In this document: in pieces, positions 42,000 to 50,952 of the stretch
Layout of the letters: every line of letters begins with the position of its first letter
How positions within the stretch are numbered: position 1 is the first letter of the stretch
From: an uncultured Christensenella sp.
GTDB taxonomy: Bacteria > Bacillota > Clostridia > Christensenellales > UBA3700
Length of the DNA: 64,000 bases
Direction: 5' to 3'
Assembly: GCA_949287655.1 (NCBI GenBank)
Contig: CASEHD010000002.1
Coordinates: forward strand, 1-64,000
Notes under the pieces: generated by a model
Told to the model about the DNA's origin: nothing
What the model saw: only the letters and a program-made list of their open reading frames with translations
The model's database searches: none
Translations under genes and position numbers: made by a program

Positions 42000-43616
42000 T
42001 CAGTTATCAGAACTTACCGACGAATTTACTATGCCGTCGCGCTCGTCGTACAGCCCCGCGTTGGTGAACGGACGGGTATTTACGCTTCTTGCAATAACGT
42101 TGAAAGAGGTCGCCCGTACGTTTTCCGCGTTGTACAGGTAAAGTCCGTATACCGGCATATCGTAATATACGCTGAGTTCGTGGGATATAAGATAGCTGTG
42201 CGACACGCGCGTTATTTCGGGATAACCGCTCATATTCGCGTGAAGCGCGTCGCTGCCGTTGTAGATATTGAGGTCCTCATTACATTCGCGGTAAGCGATA
42301 TTGATATTGTCCAGCGTCACGTTCTTTACAGGATATACCGCGCTCTTATACTTGCAGCCGACGACCGCGCCGGCGATATCGACGTCTTTTGCGTAAACGT
42401 TCTTTATCGTCACGCCGTCTATGCTGCCGACCGTACCGTCGCTGCCGTTGCCCTTATCAAGGCGGCAGCCCAGCCATATCAATATTGCCGAAGGCACGTT
42501 GTTCATATTTATATCCGTCACGGTGACGTCGGAGATATTCGCGCCGTCCGCGGATTCCACCGCTATTCCGGAATAGCCGCCCGCTATCTCCGCGGTAAAG
42601 AAATAGCAGTCGCTTACCGACACGTGACTTACGTCGTAGCCCGTCTCCGTGCCTATCTTGAAGTTATTGGCGAGCGACATTATCTCGCAATCCTTGACGG
42701 TCACGTTCTTTATCTCGCCGACGTTGGATTTCAGGACTATCCCGTCGTCGCCGGTCGCGATAAAGCAACGCTCTATATTCACGTTGCTCGTGCAGCAGAT
42801 GTCGAATCCGTCGCTGTTGGCGACGTAGATATTGTTGTCTATTACCACGTGCGAAACGCTTACGCCGTCGCAGAGTTCGAGTTTGACCGTCCAGGTCGAC
42901 GGCTCGTAAAGCACGAGGTTGTACAGCGACACGTTTTTGCAACTCCTCGCGTATATCAGATTACAGCCGAATTCCTCGCTCTTACGGTTTCTCAGTCTCT
43001 CGCGGTACGAAAGCACTTTTTGTTTGAGGTTGAAAGTCTCCTGCGGCAGATTTTTCGTAGGGTTTTCGCTTTCATTCGTATAATCGGTGCCGTTGCCGTC
43101 CAGCTTGCCCGGTCCGACTATCTTCCAGTCGTTTACGCCTTCAGCCCTTATCAGCGCGCCGTTTAAAAGCGCTCTCTTTTCTGCGGCCGTGCAGTCGTCG
43201 TAATCGGGAAGTTTAAGCGCGCTGCCCTCCGCGATATACAGAGTCACCCCGCTTTTCATATACAGCGTGCCGGTATAATAAACGCCGCCGCTTACCTCGA
43301 CCGCGCCTTTGCCGTCGCCTTCGGCGGACGCCTTGTCTATCGCCGCCTGCAACGCCGCCGTATTTTCAGCCGCGCTCTTATCCGGAGACGCGCCCGTATC
43401 TTTCGCCGACACCCAATAAATACCGTCCGTAAAGACAGGAGCTTGCAGATACTCGTCGTACGGCACGTCCGCGACGTGAGAGCCGCTGCCTTCAGTCAGA
43501 GAATATTCCTTCATTTCCGGGAATTCGATATTTTCATCCTTGCCGCCGCACGCCGAAAGCGCAATTATCAGCGCAAAAACGACGACTGCCGTAATAACAA
43601 CAAACTTTTTTCTCAT
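42000..43616 (-). CDS. Glycoside hydrolase family 28 lipoprotein (polygalacturonase-like)
   Basis: 538 residues. A lipoprotein signal ends in LSAC (Cys about 23). The right-handed beta-helix of GH28 runs from about 85 to 500, recognisable by VSAKDTGASPDKSAAENTAALQAAID near the start, and by catalytic acids in YVANSDGFDICC and ATGDDGIVLK, the NxD and DD motifs of polygalacturonases. The expected GHG motif is not obvious, so exo-activity or activity on another uronide or on a rhamnogalacturonan is possible. It is the second gene after GH95, separated by a strong hairpin. Confidence 0.87.
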   Translation of the reverse strand: MRKKFVVITAVVVFALIIALSACGGKDENIEFPEMKEYSLTEGSGSHVADVPYDEYLQAPVFTDGIYWVSAKDTGASPDKSAAENTAALQAAIDKASAEGDGKGAVEVSGGVYYTGTLYMKSGVTLYIAEGSALKLPDYDDCTAAEKRALLNGALIRAEGVNDWKIVGPGKLDGNGTDYTNESENPTKNLPQETFNLKQKVLSYRERLRNRKSEEFGCNLIYARSCKNVSLYNLVLYEPSTWTVKLELCDGVSVSHVVIDNNIYVANSDGFDICCTSNVNIERCFIATGDDGIVLKSNVGEIKNVTVKDCEIMSLANNFKIGTETGYDVSHVSVSDCYFFTAEIAGGYSGIAVESADGANISDVTVTDINMNNVPSAILIWLGCRLDKGNGSDGTVGSIDGVTIKNVYAKDVDIAGAVVGCKYKSAVYPVKNVTLDNINIAYRECNEDLNIYNGSDALHANMSGYPEITRVSHSYLISHELSVYYDMPVYGLYLYNAENVRATSFNVIARSVNTRPFTNAGLYDERDGIVNSSVSSDN

Positions 43617-43628
43617 ATTTCCCTCATA

Positions 43629-43667
43629 ATATAAGGCGGCGCGTAAAGGATACGCGCCGCCTTATAT
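43629..43667 (-). other. 17-bp intercistronic hairpin between GH95 and GH28 genes
   Basis: ATATAAGGCGGCGCGTA (43629-43645) is perfectly complementary to 43651-43667 with a five-base loop, in a gap of only 50 bp and touching the GH95 stop codon. No T-run follows, so it more likely protects or separates the two messages than ends transcription. Confidence 0.75.
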
Positions 43668-46384
43668 CATCCTTTTATATCGAATTCGACCGTAACGCTT
43701 TCACCGGCTTTCAAGGTGACTTTTTCGCTCTTTGACGAAAGCCCGCAAGACACTTCTATCGTCTGGTCGATATCGCTTCTGACCGTAACGCTCGCCTTTC
43801 CCGTTTTAAGCGACCAGCTGAGACTCGTCACCTCAGCGCGCGTGCGGCACATTATACCTTTTATATACCCCTCGTCGAAACCGCTGGTCGGCAGCGCAGG
43901 AAGCACCTCGATAACGCCGGTATTCGAATATATCAGCGATTCGTTGACTATGCCGAGGTAACCTATCGCAAAGTCCGTGCAATAACAACTGCTCCTGTTG
44001 GTATGGTGGTTGGTCATCAGAGAGTTGTAATATATCGTTCTGAGTCCGTTGCCGTTCATAAGTCCGACAAGCGATTCCGTCACGCTGTCTCTGTCTTTGA
44101 GCCTCGCCGCGATAAGCGCGCGGTGTATAAGCGCGTGGCTCGCCTCGTTCTCGCTCGCCCTGTTCGCGATAGCCTGTATCGCCGCGTCGCGGAGCGCTTC
44201 GTCGTCCTGCGTTTCGAACAGCGGCCATACCATATACATATGGCTTAAATGTCTGTGCGTGTTGTTTTCCTCAAACCGGTTAGCCGCCCATTCCTTTATC
44301 GCGCCCGTCTCGTCGTATAGATACGGAGGGATCTTTTCCATTAACCTTTCCCACTTGCTTACGTCCGCCGTCGGATCGACCGATCGCCATATCTCTATCA
44401 GCATTTCCAGGTTGTTCCTGCACGCCGCAATGTCTATCGCGGAGTTCGCGCACGAAGGCGACGGATAATTTGACGGATTGTTTTCGGGCGAATAGGACGG
44501 GATTATGCAATAGGTCTCCCCTTCCGCGAGAGCGGTCTTGCCCGCCTCGTAGTGAATGTCGCCGTTCGCGTCCGTATAGTATTTAGGCACCATAAGCTGA
44601 TCCCAGTAATTAGCCGATTTCAGAAGAAGGGGGAGAAGGATCTCGCTCCTTAAATCAAGGTAACCTCTTTCCTTTATCTCTGCGACTTTCTCGTCGGTCA
44701 GCGGCACGTTGGTCATCGACAGCGCCGCGCGCAGATCTTCAAGGTCGAATTCGTCCGAAAGCGGTATCTTTACGTCGCCGTAGCATTGCAGGGTCTCGTA
44801 AAGGGGTTGCAGCATCCAGCTCGCGCCCGCGTTCCAGTATCTGAACGGGTACGGATAGCAGCTTTCGGTAAGAAGCGCCATATCGCCGTCGCTGTTGACG
44901 GGCGCCTGAATAGCGTCCTCGTAGCCGTGCGAAGCGTATGCGTTGTCCATCCAGTCGTCGACCTGTCTCAATATGAAATTGACGTAGCCGACGTATGCGT
45001 CGCTTATGTTGCCGGTGTTCATCGACGAGGTCTGCAGGTTGACGTTGGCGTCCATAGTATATTTACTGCCCCAGTCGCGCACCCACTCGCCCGTCCACAT
45101 GCCGAACAGTCTGCTGGTGCTGGTGCCCGCGCAGCAGAGGTATGCGTATCTTCCGGAATAATATGCCCTTTCTGCGAGAGTGTTGTTGAGCGTCTTGTTA
45201 TTCAGCTTGTACTTAGTGAGGTCTTCGTTGGGAACGTCGATATCCGCGCCCAGCGAAAATTCGACCGCGTTGTACTGCGCGGTGAACACGTCGGTATGGC
45301 TCTTCAGCGCTTCGCTGTAATAGAACACGCCGTCTCTCGTGTATTTATCCGCGACCGCCTTTACCTTTTCTCTCAAAGCGGTCTCAAGCGCGTAACTCTC
45401 CTGCTGCGCAAAATCGTCGTACGCGCCCATTTCGTATGTGCGGTCGGACGCGGTGATAACGTATATCTTGGTCGCGCCTGTGACTTTTATGCCCTGTATC
45501 TCTTCGCCGACAAACTGCTCTTCTTCCCTTCCTTCCACGGTCACGAGTTCTTTCGTGCCGCCCTCGCAGAAGATATAAGTTACCGTCGCGTAGCCGCCGT
45601 CTTTAAGCTCGCTGCCTTCATAGGACGGATAGTGAGCGACGAAACCGAGATATTCGAGGTTTTCGTCAACCGTCCTCTTATACCTTATATCCGTTTCGCT
45701 GGGATAAACGTCTCCCGTCTTGCCGAAATTGGGCATCGTGGAAAGGCTGTCGTAAGAGAAAGTCACGTTGAGCTTCGCGCCCGTCGACGAAGCGGTGAGC
45801 TGAGTTATCGTCACGTCGTCCGTCTTTGAGGTAAAAGTCAGCCTGTCCCACTGTCCGTCGCCGTCGGTGTATCTCGTGCCGACCTGCGCGGTGTCGTAAT
45901 CGGTATATCTGATATACTCAGACGGCTCTATGCCCGCCGCTGCCTTATCCGTCTGCGCCATTCTTAAGATCGCGCCGGCGTGATAGGAATAGACGTCCAT
46001 ATAAGGCTGATCGTCGACGATATCCTTGCCGTTGATTATATTCTGCCTTACCGTTTCGAGTTCGTCGTAAGTGACGGGATTTTCCCTGGGATTTTTATTG
46101 GGAAGAATAAAATGAATGTTCTGAAAAATGACGGTGTCGTTGTAAGGCGACCCGGCGATTATCGCGCCCTGTCTGCCGTTGCCGGTGACCATACCGTTGC
46201 GCCATATCTGATTGTTGTTGACCTTCGTGGCGGAAAGCTCGTTGTACGTGGTCGCGTAAGACGACTTCGCGTCGCTGTAGCTGTCGCCCGGCGCGGTCTT
46301 ATCCTTACAAGCCGCCGCGAAAACCAAAGAAAAAACGGCCACTGCGACGATTGCGATTACTAAAACAAATTTCTTCAAATTCAT
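43667..46384 (-). CDS. Glycoside hydrolase family 95 lipoprotein (alpha-L-fucosidase-like)
   Basis: 905 residues. Lipobox AAAC (Cys about 26). The GH95 N-terminal beta-sandwich opens with IWRNGMVTGNGRQGAIIAGSP, which is a family hallmark, and the (alpha/alpha)6 barrel contains TMDANVNLQTSSMNTG (the Asn-x-Asn pair that assists catalysis in GH95), LLTESCYPYPFRYW, and RHLSHMYMVWP. The C-terminal beta region with GVIEVLPALP follows. It should release terminal alpha-1,2-linked L-fucose from mucin or milk glycans, or L-galactose from plant glycans. The acid Glu and the base Asp are not assigned by me exactly. It is the first gene of its operon. Confidence 0.9.
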   Translation of the reverse strand: MNLKKFVLVIAIVAVAVFSLVFAAACKDKTAPGDSYSDAKSSYATTYNELSATKVNNNQIWRNGMVTGNGRQGAIIAGSPYNDTVIFQNIHFILPNKNPRENPVTYDELETVRQNIINGKDIVDDQPYMDVYSYHAGAILRMAQTDKAAAGIEPSEYIRYTDYDTAQVGTRYTDGDGQWDRLTFTSKTDDVTITQLTASSTGAKLNVTFSYDSLSTMPNFGKTGDVYPSETDIRYKRTVDENLEYLGFVAHYPSYEGSELKDGGYATVTYIFCEGGTKELVTVEGREEEQFVGEEIQGIKVTGATKIYVITASDRTYEMGAYDDFAQQESYALETALREKVKAVADKYTRDGVFYYSEALKSHTDVFTAQYNAVEFSLGADIDVPNEDLTKYKLNNKTLNNTLAERAYYSGRYAYLCCAGTSTSRLFGMWTGEWVRDWGSKYTMDANVNLQTSSMNTGNISDAYVGYVNFILRQVDDWMDNAYASHGYEDAIQAPVNSDGDMALLTESCYPYPFRYWNAGASWMLQPLYETLQCYGDVKIPLSDEFDLEDLRAALSMTNVPLTDEKVAEIKERGYLDLRSEILLPLLLKSANYWDQLMVPKYYTDANGDIHYEAGKTALAEGETYCIIPSYSPENNPSNYPSPSCANSAIDIAACRNNLEMLIEIWRSVDPTADVSKWERLMEKIPPYLYDETGAIKEWAANRFEENNTHRHLSHMYMVWPLFETQDDEALRDAAIQAIANRASENEASHALIHRALIAARLKDRDSVTESLVGLMNGNGLRTIYYNSLMTNHHTNRSSCYCTDFAIGYLGIVNESLIYSNTGVIEVLPALPTSGFDEGYIKGIMCRTRAEVTSLSWSLKTGKASVTVRSDIDQTIEVSCGLSSKSEKVTLKAGESVTVEFDIKG

Positions 46385-46404
46385 AATAACTCCCTCATGA
46401 ATTT

Positions 46405-46433
46405 ATTTTAACAAAGCGCGCGCGTAGTGTCAA
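46405..46433 (-). promoter_or_regulatory. Sigma-A type promoter of the GH95-GH28 operon
   Basis: On the minus strand TTGACA (46428-46433), 17-bp spacer with GCGCGCGC, TAAAAT (46405-46410). Confidence 0.85.
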
Positions 46434-46481
46434 CGACTCAAAAATCCATAATTGCGGGCATACAGTCCATAAAACGCGTAA

Positions 46482-46509
46482 AAAATATCCGCCCCTTTCG
46501 GAGCGGATA
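46482..46509 (-). terminator. Intrinsic terminator of ddh
   Basis: ATCCGCCCC (46488-46496) pairs with GGAGCGGAT (46501-46509), one mismatch, and on the minus strand ends in a T-run. Confidence 0.85.
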
Positions 46510-46534
46510 AAATTCTGTCTGATCCGGATCAGAA

Positions 46535-47518
46535 TCAAAGCATGTTCTTTCTGAGTTCTTCGCCGCTCTTCGCGCTTAAATATGCGGGCGGAATATCGAG
46601 GACGGTCACGCAGCCCGTCTTGCCTTCCTTGCTCATTCTGGCGACCGCGCGCGCATAGGCGACCAGCACGCTTGAAGTGAACGCGGGGTTGGAGTCGAGT
46701 TTAAGCGAATATTCGACGACGTTGTTGAATTCGTTGCTCGCGCCCGTTTTGCCGCTTCTTATAACGAAACCGCCGTGAGGTATACCCTTGTGCTTAGCGT
46801 CCAGTTCTTCCTGAGAGATGAAATTGACGGTCGTGTCGTAGTCCGCGAAATAGTTGGGCATCTCCTTTATTTCCTTTTCTATTCTCGCCTTGTCCGCGCC
46901 CTCTTTGACAACGACGTAGCACTCTCTGGTATGCTTTTCTCTGGTAGAAAGTTCGGGATTCCTGCCGCTTCTGACCGCGTCGAGAGCCGCCTGTACGGGC
47001 ACGGTATACTGCCTTGCGTCGACGACGCCCTCGATTCTTCTTATCGCGTCCGAATGTCCCTGGCTTACGCCCTTGCCCCAGAAGGTATAGGTCGCGCCGC
47101 TGGGAAGCACGCTGTCGCCGTAGACGCGCGCTATCGAGAACATACCGGGGTCCCAGCCGCAGCTTATCAGCGCGAGATTGCCGCTCTTTTTCGCCGCGCA
47201 GTCGACCTCTTTAAAATGTTTGGGGATATTCGCGTGCGTGTCGAAGCTGTCGACGACGTTGAACATCGCCGCGAATTGCGGGGTCTGTCCGGGAAGATCG
47301 GTAGCCGAACCGCCGCAGAGGATAAGCACGTCTATCTCGTCGCTATACGAGGGGGCGTTTTCGACCTTTTCCACCTTTACGCCCTTTGTTATCGGGGTTA
47401 TCGACGCGGGATCGCGACGGGTGAAGATGACTTTGAGCTGAATATCGGGGTTGTGCATTACCGCCGCTTCAACGCCTTTGCCGAGATTGCCGTATCCTGA
47501 AATGCCTAATCTGATCAT
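46535..47518 (-). CDS. ddh: meso-Diaminopimelate dehydrogenase
   Basis: 327 residues, exactly the family length. It reductively aminates tetrahydrodipicolinate with NADPH and ammonia to make meso-diaminopimelate in one step for peptidoglycan and lysine. The Rossmann start reads IRLGISGYGNLGKGVEAAV, followed by ILCGGSATDLPGQTPQFA, DSFDTHANIPKHF and ISCGWDPGMFSIARVY, and later FWGKGVSQGHSDAIRRI. These match Corynebacterium and Symbiobacterium Ddh closely. It means the cell wall uses meso-DAP. It is monocistronic between glycan-hydrolase genes. Confidence 0.96.
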   Translation of the reverse strand: MIRLGISGYGNLGKGVEAAVMHNPDIQLKVIFTRRDPASITPITKGVKVEKVENAPSYSDEIDVLILCGGSATDLPGQTPQFAAMFNVVDSFDTHANIPKHFKEVDCAAKKSGNLALISCGWDPGMFSIARVYGDSVLPSGATYTFWGKGVSQGHSDAIRRIEGVVDARQYTVPVQAALDAVRSGRNPELSTREKHTRECYVVVKEGADKARIEKEIKEMPNYFADYDTTVNFISQEELDAKHKGIPHGGFVIRSGKTGASNEFNNVVEYSLKLDSNPAFTSSVLVAYARAVARMSKEGKTGCVTVLDIPPAYLSAKSGEELRKNML

Positions 47519-47546
47519 AGTAAGCTCCTTGGAAAAAACTGACTAT

Positions 47547-47576
47547 ATTATATAATAACACCCCCGTATTTGTCAC
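47547..47576 (-). promoter_or_regulatory. Probable promoter of ddh
   Basis: On the minus strand GTGACA (47571-47576), 18-bp spacer, TATAAT (47547-47552). Confidence 0.55.
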
Positions 47577-47586
47577 AGATTTTATT

Positions 47587-47622
47587 AAAAAAACGACTCG
47601 TCCGACAAAATTTTTTGTCGGA
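47587..47622 (-). terminator. Possible terminator of the sialidase gene
   Basis: TCCGACAAAA (47601-47610) pairs with TTTTGTCGGA (47613-47622); a T-run follows after seven bases on the minus strand. Confidence 0.5.
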
Positions 47623-47656
47623 TACGCCTTCTTTTGTTATCGGATATACGGATATT

Positions 47657-49303
47657 TTATTTTACATCCAGTTTAGCGAAACCTATCGCGTCGCTGTAAT
47701 TGACCTTGCCTATCTCCGCAAGCACATAGACGTTGCCTTCCTTATCTCCGTCCATGCACGAATAACCCGCCGCGCCGCCGTATATAAGCTTGCTCGTCCA
47801 GGTCTCCCCGTCCGTGGTCTCGCCGACCGAAAGGTTGACTCTGGTATGGAAGGAGTCGGGATAGCTTAAAAGCAATTTTCCGCCCGCGTTGTACACGGAA
47901 GCCATGCATATCGGAGTTTTGAGCGTCGTGAACTTTTCTTTGATATACCAGGTCTCTCCGCCGTCCTTCGAATAGGATAGTTTCTGGAATTGTCTGGGGT
48001 GATAGTTGCAGCAGCCCGCGCCGTCTCTTACGACCATTACGACTTCGCCGTTGTCCAGGACCGCCGCTTCGCATTCGTTGCCGCTGCCTGCTGCCTCGCT
48101 CCTGTTCCAGGTCAGACCGTGGTCGTCGCTGTATATCACGAAAGAACTGCCGTTGTTGCTTGCCGGCGCGATGATCCTGCCGTCGTACTTTCCGCTCTTT
48201 ATCTGCACCGCCTTGCCGGGACCCACCATAAGGGTGTCCGCGCGCACGCCGTCCGCCGCGCCTCTCTTTATATTCGGGTCTTTGGGCAGGCTTATATTTA
48301 TCGGCTCTTCCCAGTCGAAGGTCAGATCGTCGTTTATCTTACCGCGGATATTGAACGTGTTGTAGTTAAAGCCGGTCGCCTTTGTCGCGCTCATATGGAC
48401 GATATTTAAAAGTCCGGTGTCTTTGTCCAGCACTACGGTCGGATTGCCGTACTTTCCGACCTCTTCGCCGAAAGTGAATATTATCTTCTGCTCTCCCCAG
48501 GTCTTTCCGCCGTCCTGAGAGAATTTTCCCAGCATATCGACCACGCCGACGTCGTGAGCGGAATTCTTCCTTCCCTCAACGAGCGCGAGAAGCACGTTAT
48601 CCTTAAAATGCGTGCCGCACTTTTCGTTAAGGATATCCTTGTCCATTACGATCAGAGACGGGATTCTGTATGCGGAATAGCCGTCCGTCTTGCCTTCGAA
48701 AAGCAGATAAGGACCTCCTTCGATATTGGTGAATTTGCCGTATTTCTGGTTTTTCGCCCACGCCGCGCCCGCCAGCATCGTGAGAAGCAACGTTGCCGAA
48801 ACGACGGTCGAGATCACGTACGCCTTCGTGATTATCGCAACCAGAGACGCGATAAGCATAAATACGCATCCGGCGATCAGCATTATCATATTCAGAGTGT
48901 TGAGCGCTATCGGCTGGAACAGATCGACGATCAGAGCCTTTATTATCAGATATACGAGAAGCGCCGCGCCCAGCACGAGCAGAACTATCGCGCTTATCAG
49001 CGCGTCCGTGCCCGAAGGAACTTCAAGAAGAGTCACTATAAGCCCGACTATCGGAAGCACCGCGAGCGCCGTGCAGAAGACCCCCGTCATCGCGGTCGAC
49101 GAGAAGAACAACCCGTCGTTGAATATCAGAAACATGAATATCGCGACCGCCAGCACCATGAACGCTATCGCCGTAACGATAAAGGTCCAGATATTGTCGA
49201 AACAAATATCTGCATAAACGCCGCACAGCACAACGGCTGCGACGATCAACGCAACGAATACGGCAAATATCGCCAGTTGCGGCGCGTGCTTTTTGTCAAT
49301 CAT
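47657..49303 (-). CDS. GH33-type sialidase fused to a six-helix membrane domain
   Basis: 548 residues. Residues about 8-183 contain six hydrophobic helices with short loops and no known membrane-domain motif. From about 198 a sialidase beta-propeller follows: the Arg triad starts with AYRIPSL (YRIP 212-215), ALVEGR at about 240-245, the acid Asp in SAHDVGVVDML (about 251), and Asp-boxes SQDGGKTW (262-269), SDDHGLTW and SKDGGETW, then GNECEAAV with the conserved Glu and HTRVNLS with an Arg. The propeller would face outward after the sixth helix only if the topology is odd (N-terminus outside) or the helix count is wrong. Exo-alpha-sialidase activity is expected. Confidence 0.88.
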   Translation of the reverse strand: MIDKKHAPQLAIFAVFVALIVAAVVLCGVYADICFDNIWTFIVTAIAFMVLAVAIFMFLIFNDGLFFSSTAMTGVFCTALAVLPIVGLIVTLLEVPSGTDALISAIVLLVLGAALLVYLIIKALIVDLFQPIALNTLNMIMLIAGCVFMLIASLVAIITKAYVISTVVSATLLLTMLAGAAWAKNQKYGKFTNIEGGPYLLFEGKTDGYSAYRIPSLIVMDKDILNEKCGTHFKDNVLLALVEGRKNSAHDVGVVDMLGKFSQDGGKTWGEQKIIFTFGEEVGKYGNPTVVLDKDTGLLNIVHMSATKATGFNYNTFNIRGKINDDLTFDWEEPINISLPKDPNIKRGAADGVRADTLMVGPGKAVQIKSGKYDGRIIAPASNNGSSFVIYSDDHGLTWNRSEAAGSGNECEAAVLDNGEVVMVVRDGAGCCNYHPRQFQKLSYSKDGGETWYIKEKFTTLKTPICMASVYNAGGKLLLSYPDSFHTRVNLSVGETTDGETWTSKLIYGGAAGYSCMDGDKEGNVYVLAEIGKVNYSDAIGFAKLDVK

Positions 49304-49364
49304 AATACCTCCTTACCGGCGGATCCCGCCGCGGATAACGCATATCCGTGATTTCCTGTATACT

Positions 49365-49393
49365 ATTTTAACATATAAAAACGCGCTTGTCCA
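49365..49393 (-). promoter_or_regulatory. Sigma-A type promoter of the sialidase
   Basis: On the minus strand TGGACA (49388-49393), 17-bp spacer, TAAAAT (49365-49370). Confidence 0.75.
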
Positions 49394-49448
49394 AAAATAT
49401 TACCGCTTAATGAATTTTATATATCGACGACCCGTCCAAAAGCCGGCA

Positions 49449-49477
49449 TTGACACATTTTGCCGGCGGGAGTATAAT
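49449..49477 (+). promoter_or_regulatory. Consensus sigma-A promoter of the EEP lipoprotein
   Basis: TTGACA (49449-49454), 17-bp spacer, TATAAT (49472-49477). Confidence 0.9.
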
Positions 49478-49507
49478 AAAAGCAGCGAAACAAAGGGGAA
49501 AGAAGTC

Positions 49508-50419
49508 ATGAGAAGACGTTTTTCAAACTCAGCCGTTTCAATAATTCTTACGGCTATCCTGCTTTTTTCTTTCTGCGCCTGCGTGCAAGACAACTCGCCC
49601 GGGACGGAAGAGATAAATACCGACGGATATCAGACTTTCGACGTGATGAGCCTCAACATAAGGCTGGACACTTTTATCGACTTCGGCGATAAAGACTGGT
49701 CGGACGTCCGCGCCGCAAACGTCATCGAGTATCTGAAAAACAGCGGCGCCGACCTCATCTGTCTGCAAGAGGTGTGCGGCACGCAGTACGACGACCTGGC
49801 AGCCGCCCTCGACGGAATTTATTCCATAATATACTATCAGCGCGAATCGGGGCGGAACCCGGAAGGACTGGCGATACTCTATTCCGACGATTTCGTCCTC
49901 GAAGAAAGCAGCCGCTTCTGGCTGAGCAGCACCCCCGACAAGGAGTCCAAAGACTGGGGCGCCGCGAATAAGAGGATAAGCGTGAACGCGGTGCTGACTC
50001 ATAAAGAAAGCGGACTTAAAATAAACCTGTTTACCGTCCACCTCGACCATATCAGCGAGCTGTCGCGCGAAAACGGACTGGCGCTTATTTTGGAAAAAGC
50101 CGCCGGGTACGACTGCCCCGCGATACTTGCCGGCGATTTCAACACGACTGAAGAAAGCGATTGTTACAAAGTGATATCTTCGAGAATGCAGGACTGCCGC
50201 AAAGCCGCCGCGATATCGGACGGAGGGCTGACGTATCAGAATTTCGGCATAAGAAAAGACTCCGGCGACAGTCTGCCGATAGATTTCTGCTTCGTCGACA
50301 ATTCTTTCAAAGTCTTTAAATTCGAGATAAAAGACGAGCTTGCCCCTGACGAGACTTATTACTCAGACCACTATGCGATAAGGTCTCTTATCGGTCTTCC
50401 GCTCGACGACGTAGCGTAA
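49508..50419 (+). CDS. Endonuclease/exonuclease/phosphatase-family lipoprotein
   Basis: 303 residues. Lipobox FCAC (Cys about 25), so an extracellular membrane-tethered enzyme. The EEP fold is visible: DVMSLNIRLDTF (metal Asn), DLICLQEVC (metal Glu about 90), LFTVHLDHISE (His), LAGDFNTTEES (Asp-Asn) and SDHYAIRSL (final Asp-His). Family members cleave phosphodiesters, sphingomyelin or phosphoinositides; for surface lipoproteins in gut Clostridia the substrate is usually unknown. Own promoter and a shared bidirectional terminator with the convergent NanQ gene. Confidence 0.88.
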   Translation: MRRRFSNSAVSIILTAILLFSFCACVQDNSPGTEEINTDGYQTFDVMSLNIRLDTFIDFGDKDWSDVRAANVIEYLKNSGADLICLQEVCGTQYDDLAAALDGIYSIIYYQRESGRNPEGLAILYSDDFVLEESSRFWLSSTPDKESKDWGAANKRISVNAVLTHKESGLKINLFTVHLDHISELSRENGLALILEKAAGYDCPAILAGDFNTTEESDCYKVISSRMQDCRKAAAISDGGLTYQNFGIRKDSGDSLPIDFCFVDNSFKVFKFEIKDELAPDETYYSDHYAIRSLIGLPLDDVA

Positions 50420-50450
50420 ACGCGCCGCGTCTATCTTTTCAAGGTTACTG

Positions 50451-50480
50451 AAAAACGCGCCCTTTCAAAGGCGCGTTTTT
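50451..50480. terminator. Bidirectional terminator between convergent genes
   Basis: AAAAACGCGCC (50451-50461) pairs with GGCGCGTTTTT (50470-50480), serving the EEP gene and the NanQ gene. Confidence 0.88.
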
Positions 50481-50497
50481 ATTCGGCTTATCGGCTC

Positions 50498-50944
50498 TTA
50501 TTCATATCTTATCTTAAACACGGCTTTCCTGACCTTTCTGCACGAGGTCGAATCGTCGCGTATGCTCGGCGCGTGACCTTCGCCGGGCATGAACATGCAC
50601 CAGTCGCCCGGCTTCATAGTAAGATAGGCGAAAGGTCCGCTCCATATCGCGATATCCTTTTCGGCGGAATATTCCGTCTCCTCCTTCAGCTCCCCGACCG
50701 GAACGCCCATAAGCTCCTCGCCGTCCAATATAAGCTGGATATCGGCGTAAAGCCGGTGCGTTTCCGCCGTCGCGCCCTCTTTCGGACGAGGCTCGTACGT
50801 CTGCACGTTGACGAAAACGCCGTCGGCAAGATCCGTCCTGCCGAGCGGAGTGTCCGCGCCCATCGTCTTCGCTTTTCTGATGCAAAGCGCGACTTTTTCG
50901 TCGAGACCGTTGTAAAAACCGTCTGCAAGTTTTGAATATATCAT
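50498..50944 (-). CDS. YhcH/YjgK/YiaL-family sugar anomerase (NanQ-like)
   Basis: 148 residues. It matches the cupin-like family whose E. coli member YhcH (NanQ) opens N-acetylneuraminate anomers. Typical texts are VNVQTYEPRPKEGATAETHRLYADIQLILDGEE (shown here only by position, about 45-77) with conserved E-x-H and D residues, and the metal His in MFMPGEGHAPSI (about 118-129). Presence near a sialidase, and the absence of other nan genes in the window, suggests but does not prove sialic-acid metabolism. It follows the PD-(D/E)XK gene by 8 bp. Confidence 0.85.
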   Translation of the reverse strand: MIYSKLADGFYNGLDEKVALCIRKAKTMGADTPLGRTDLADGVFVNVQTYEPRPKEGATAETHRLYADIQLILDGEELMGVPVGELKEETEYSAEKDIAIWSGPFAYLTMKPGDWCMFMPGEGHAPSIRDDSTSCRKVRKAVFKIRYE

Positions 50945-50952
50945 ATCTCTCC

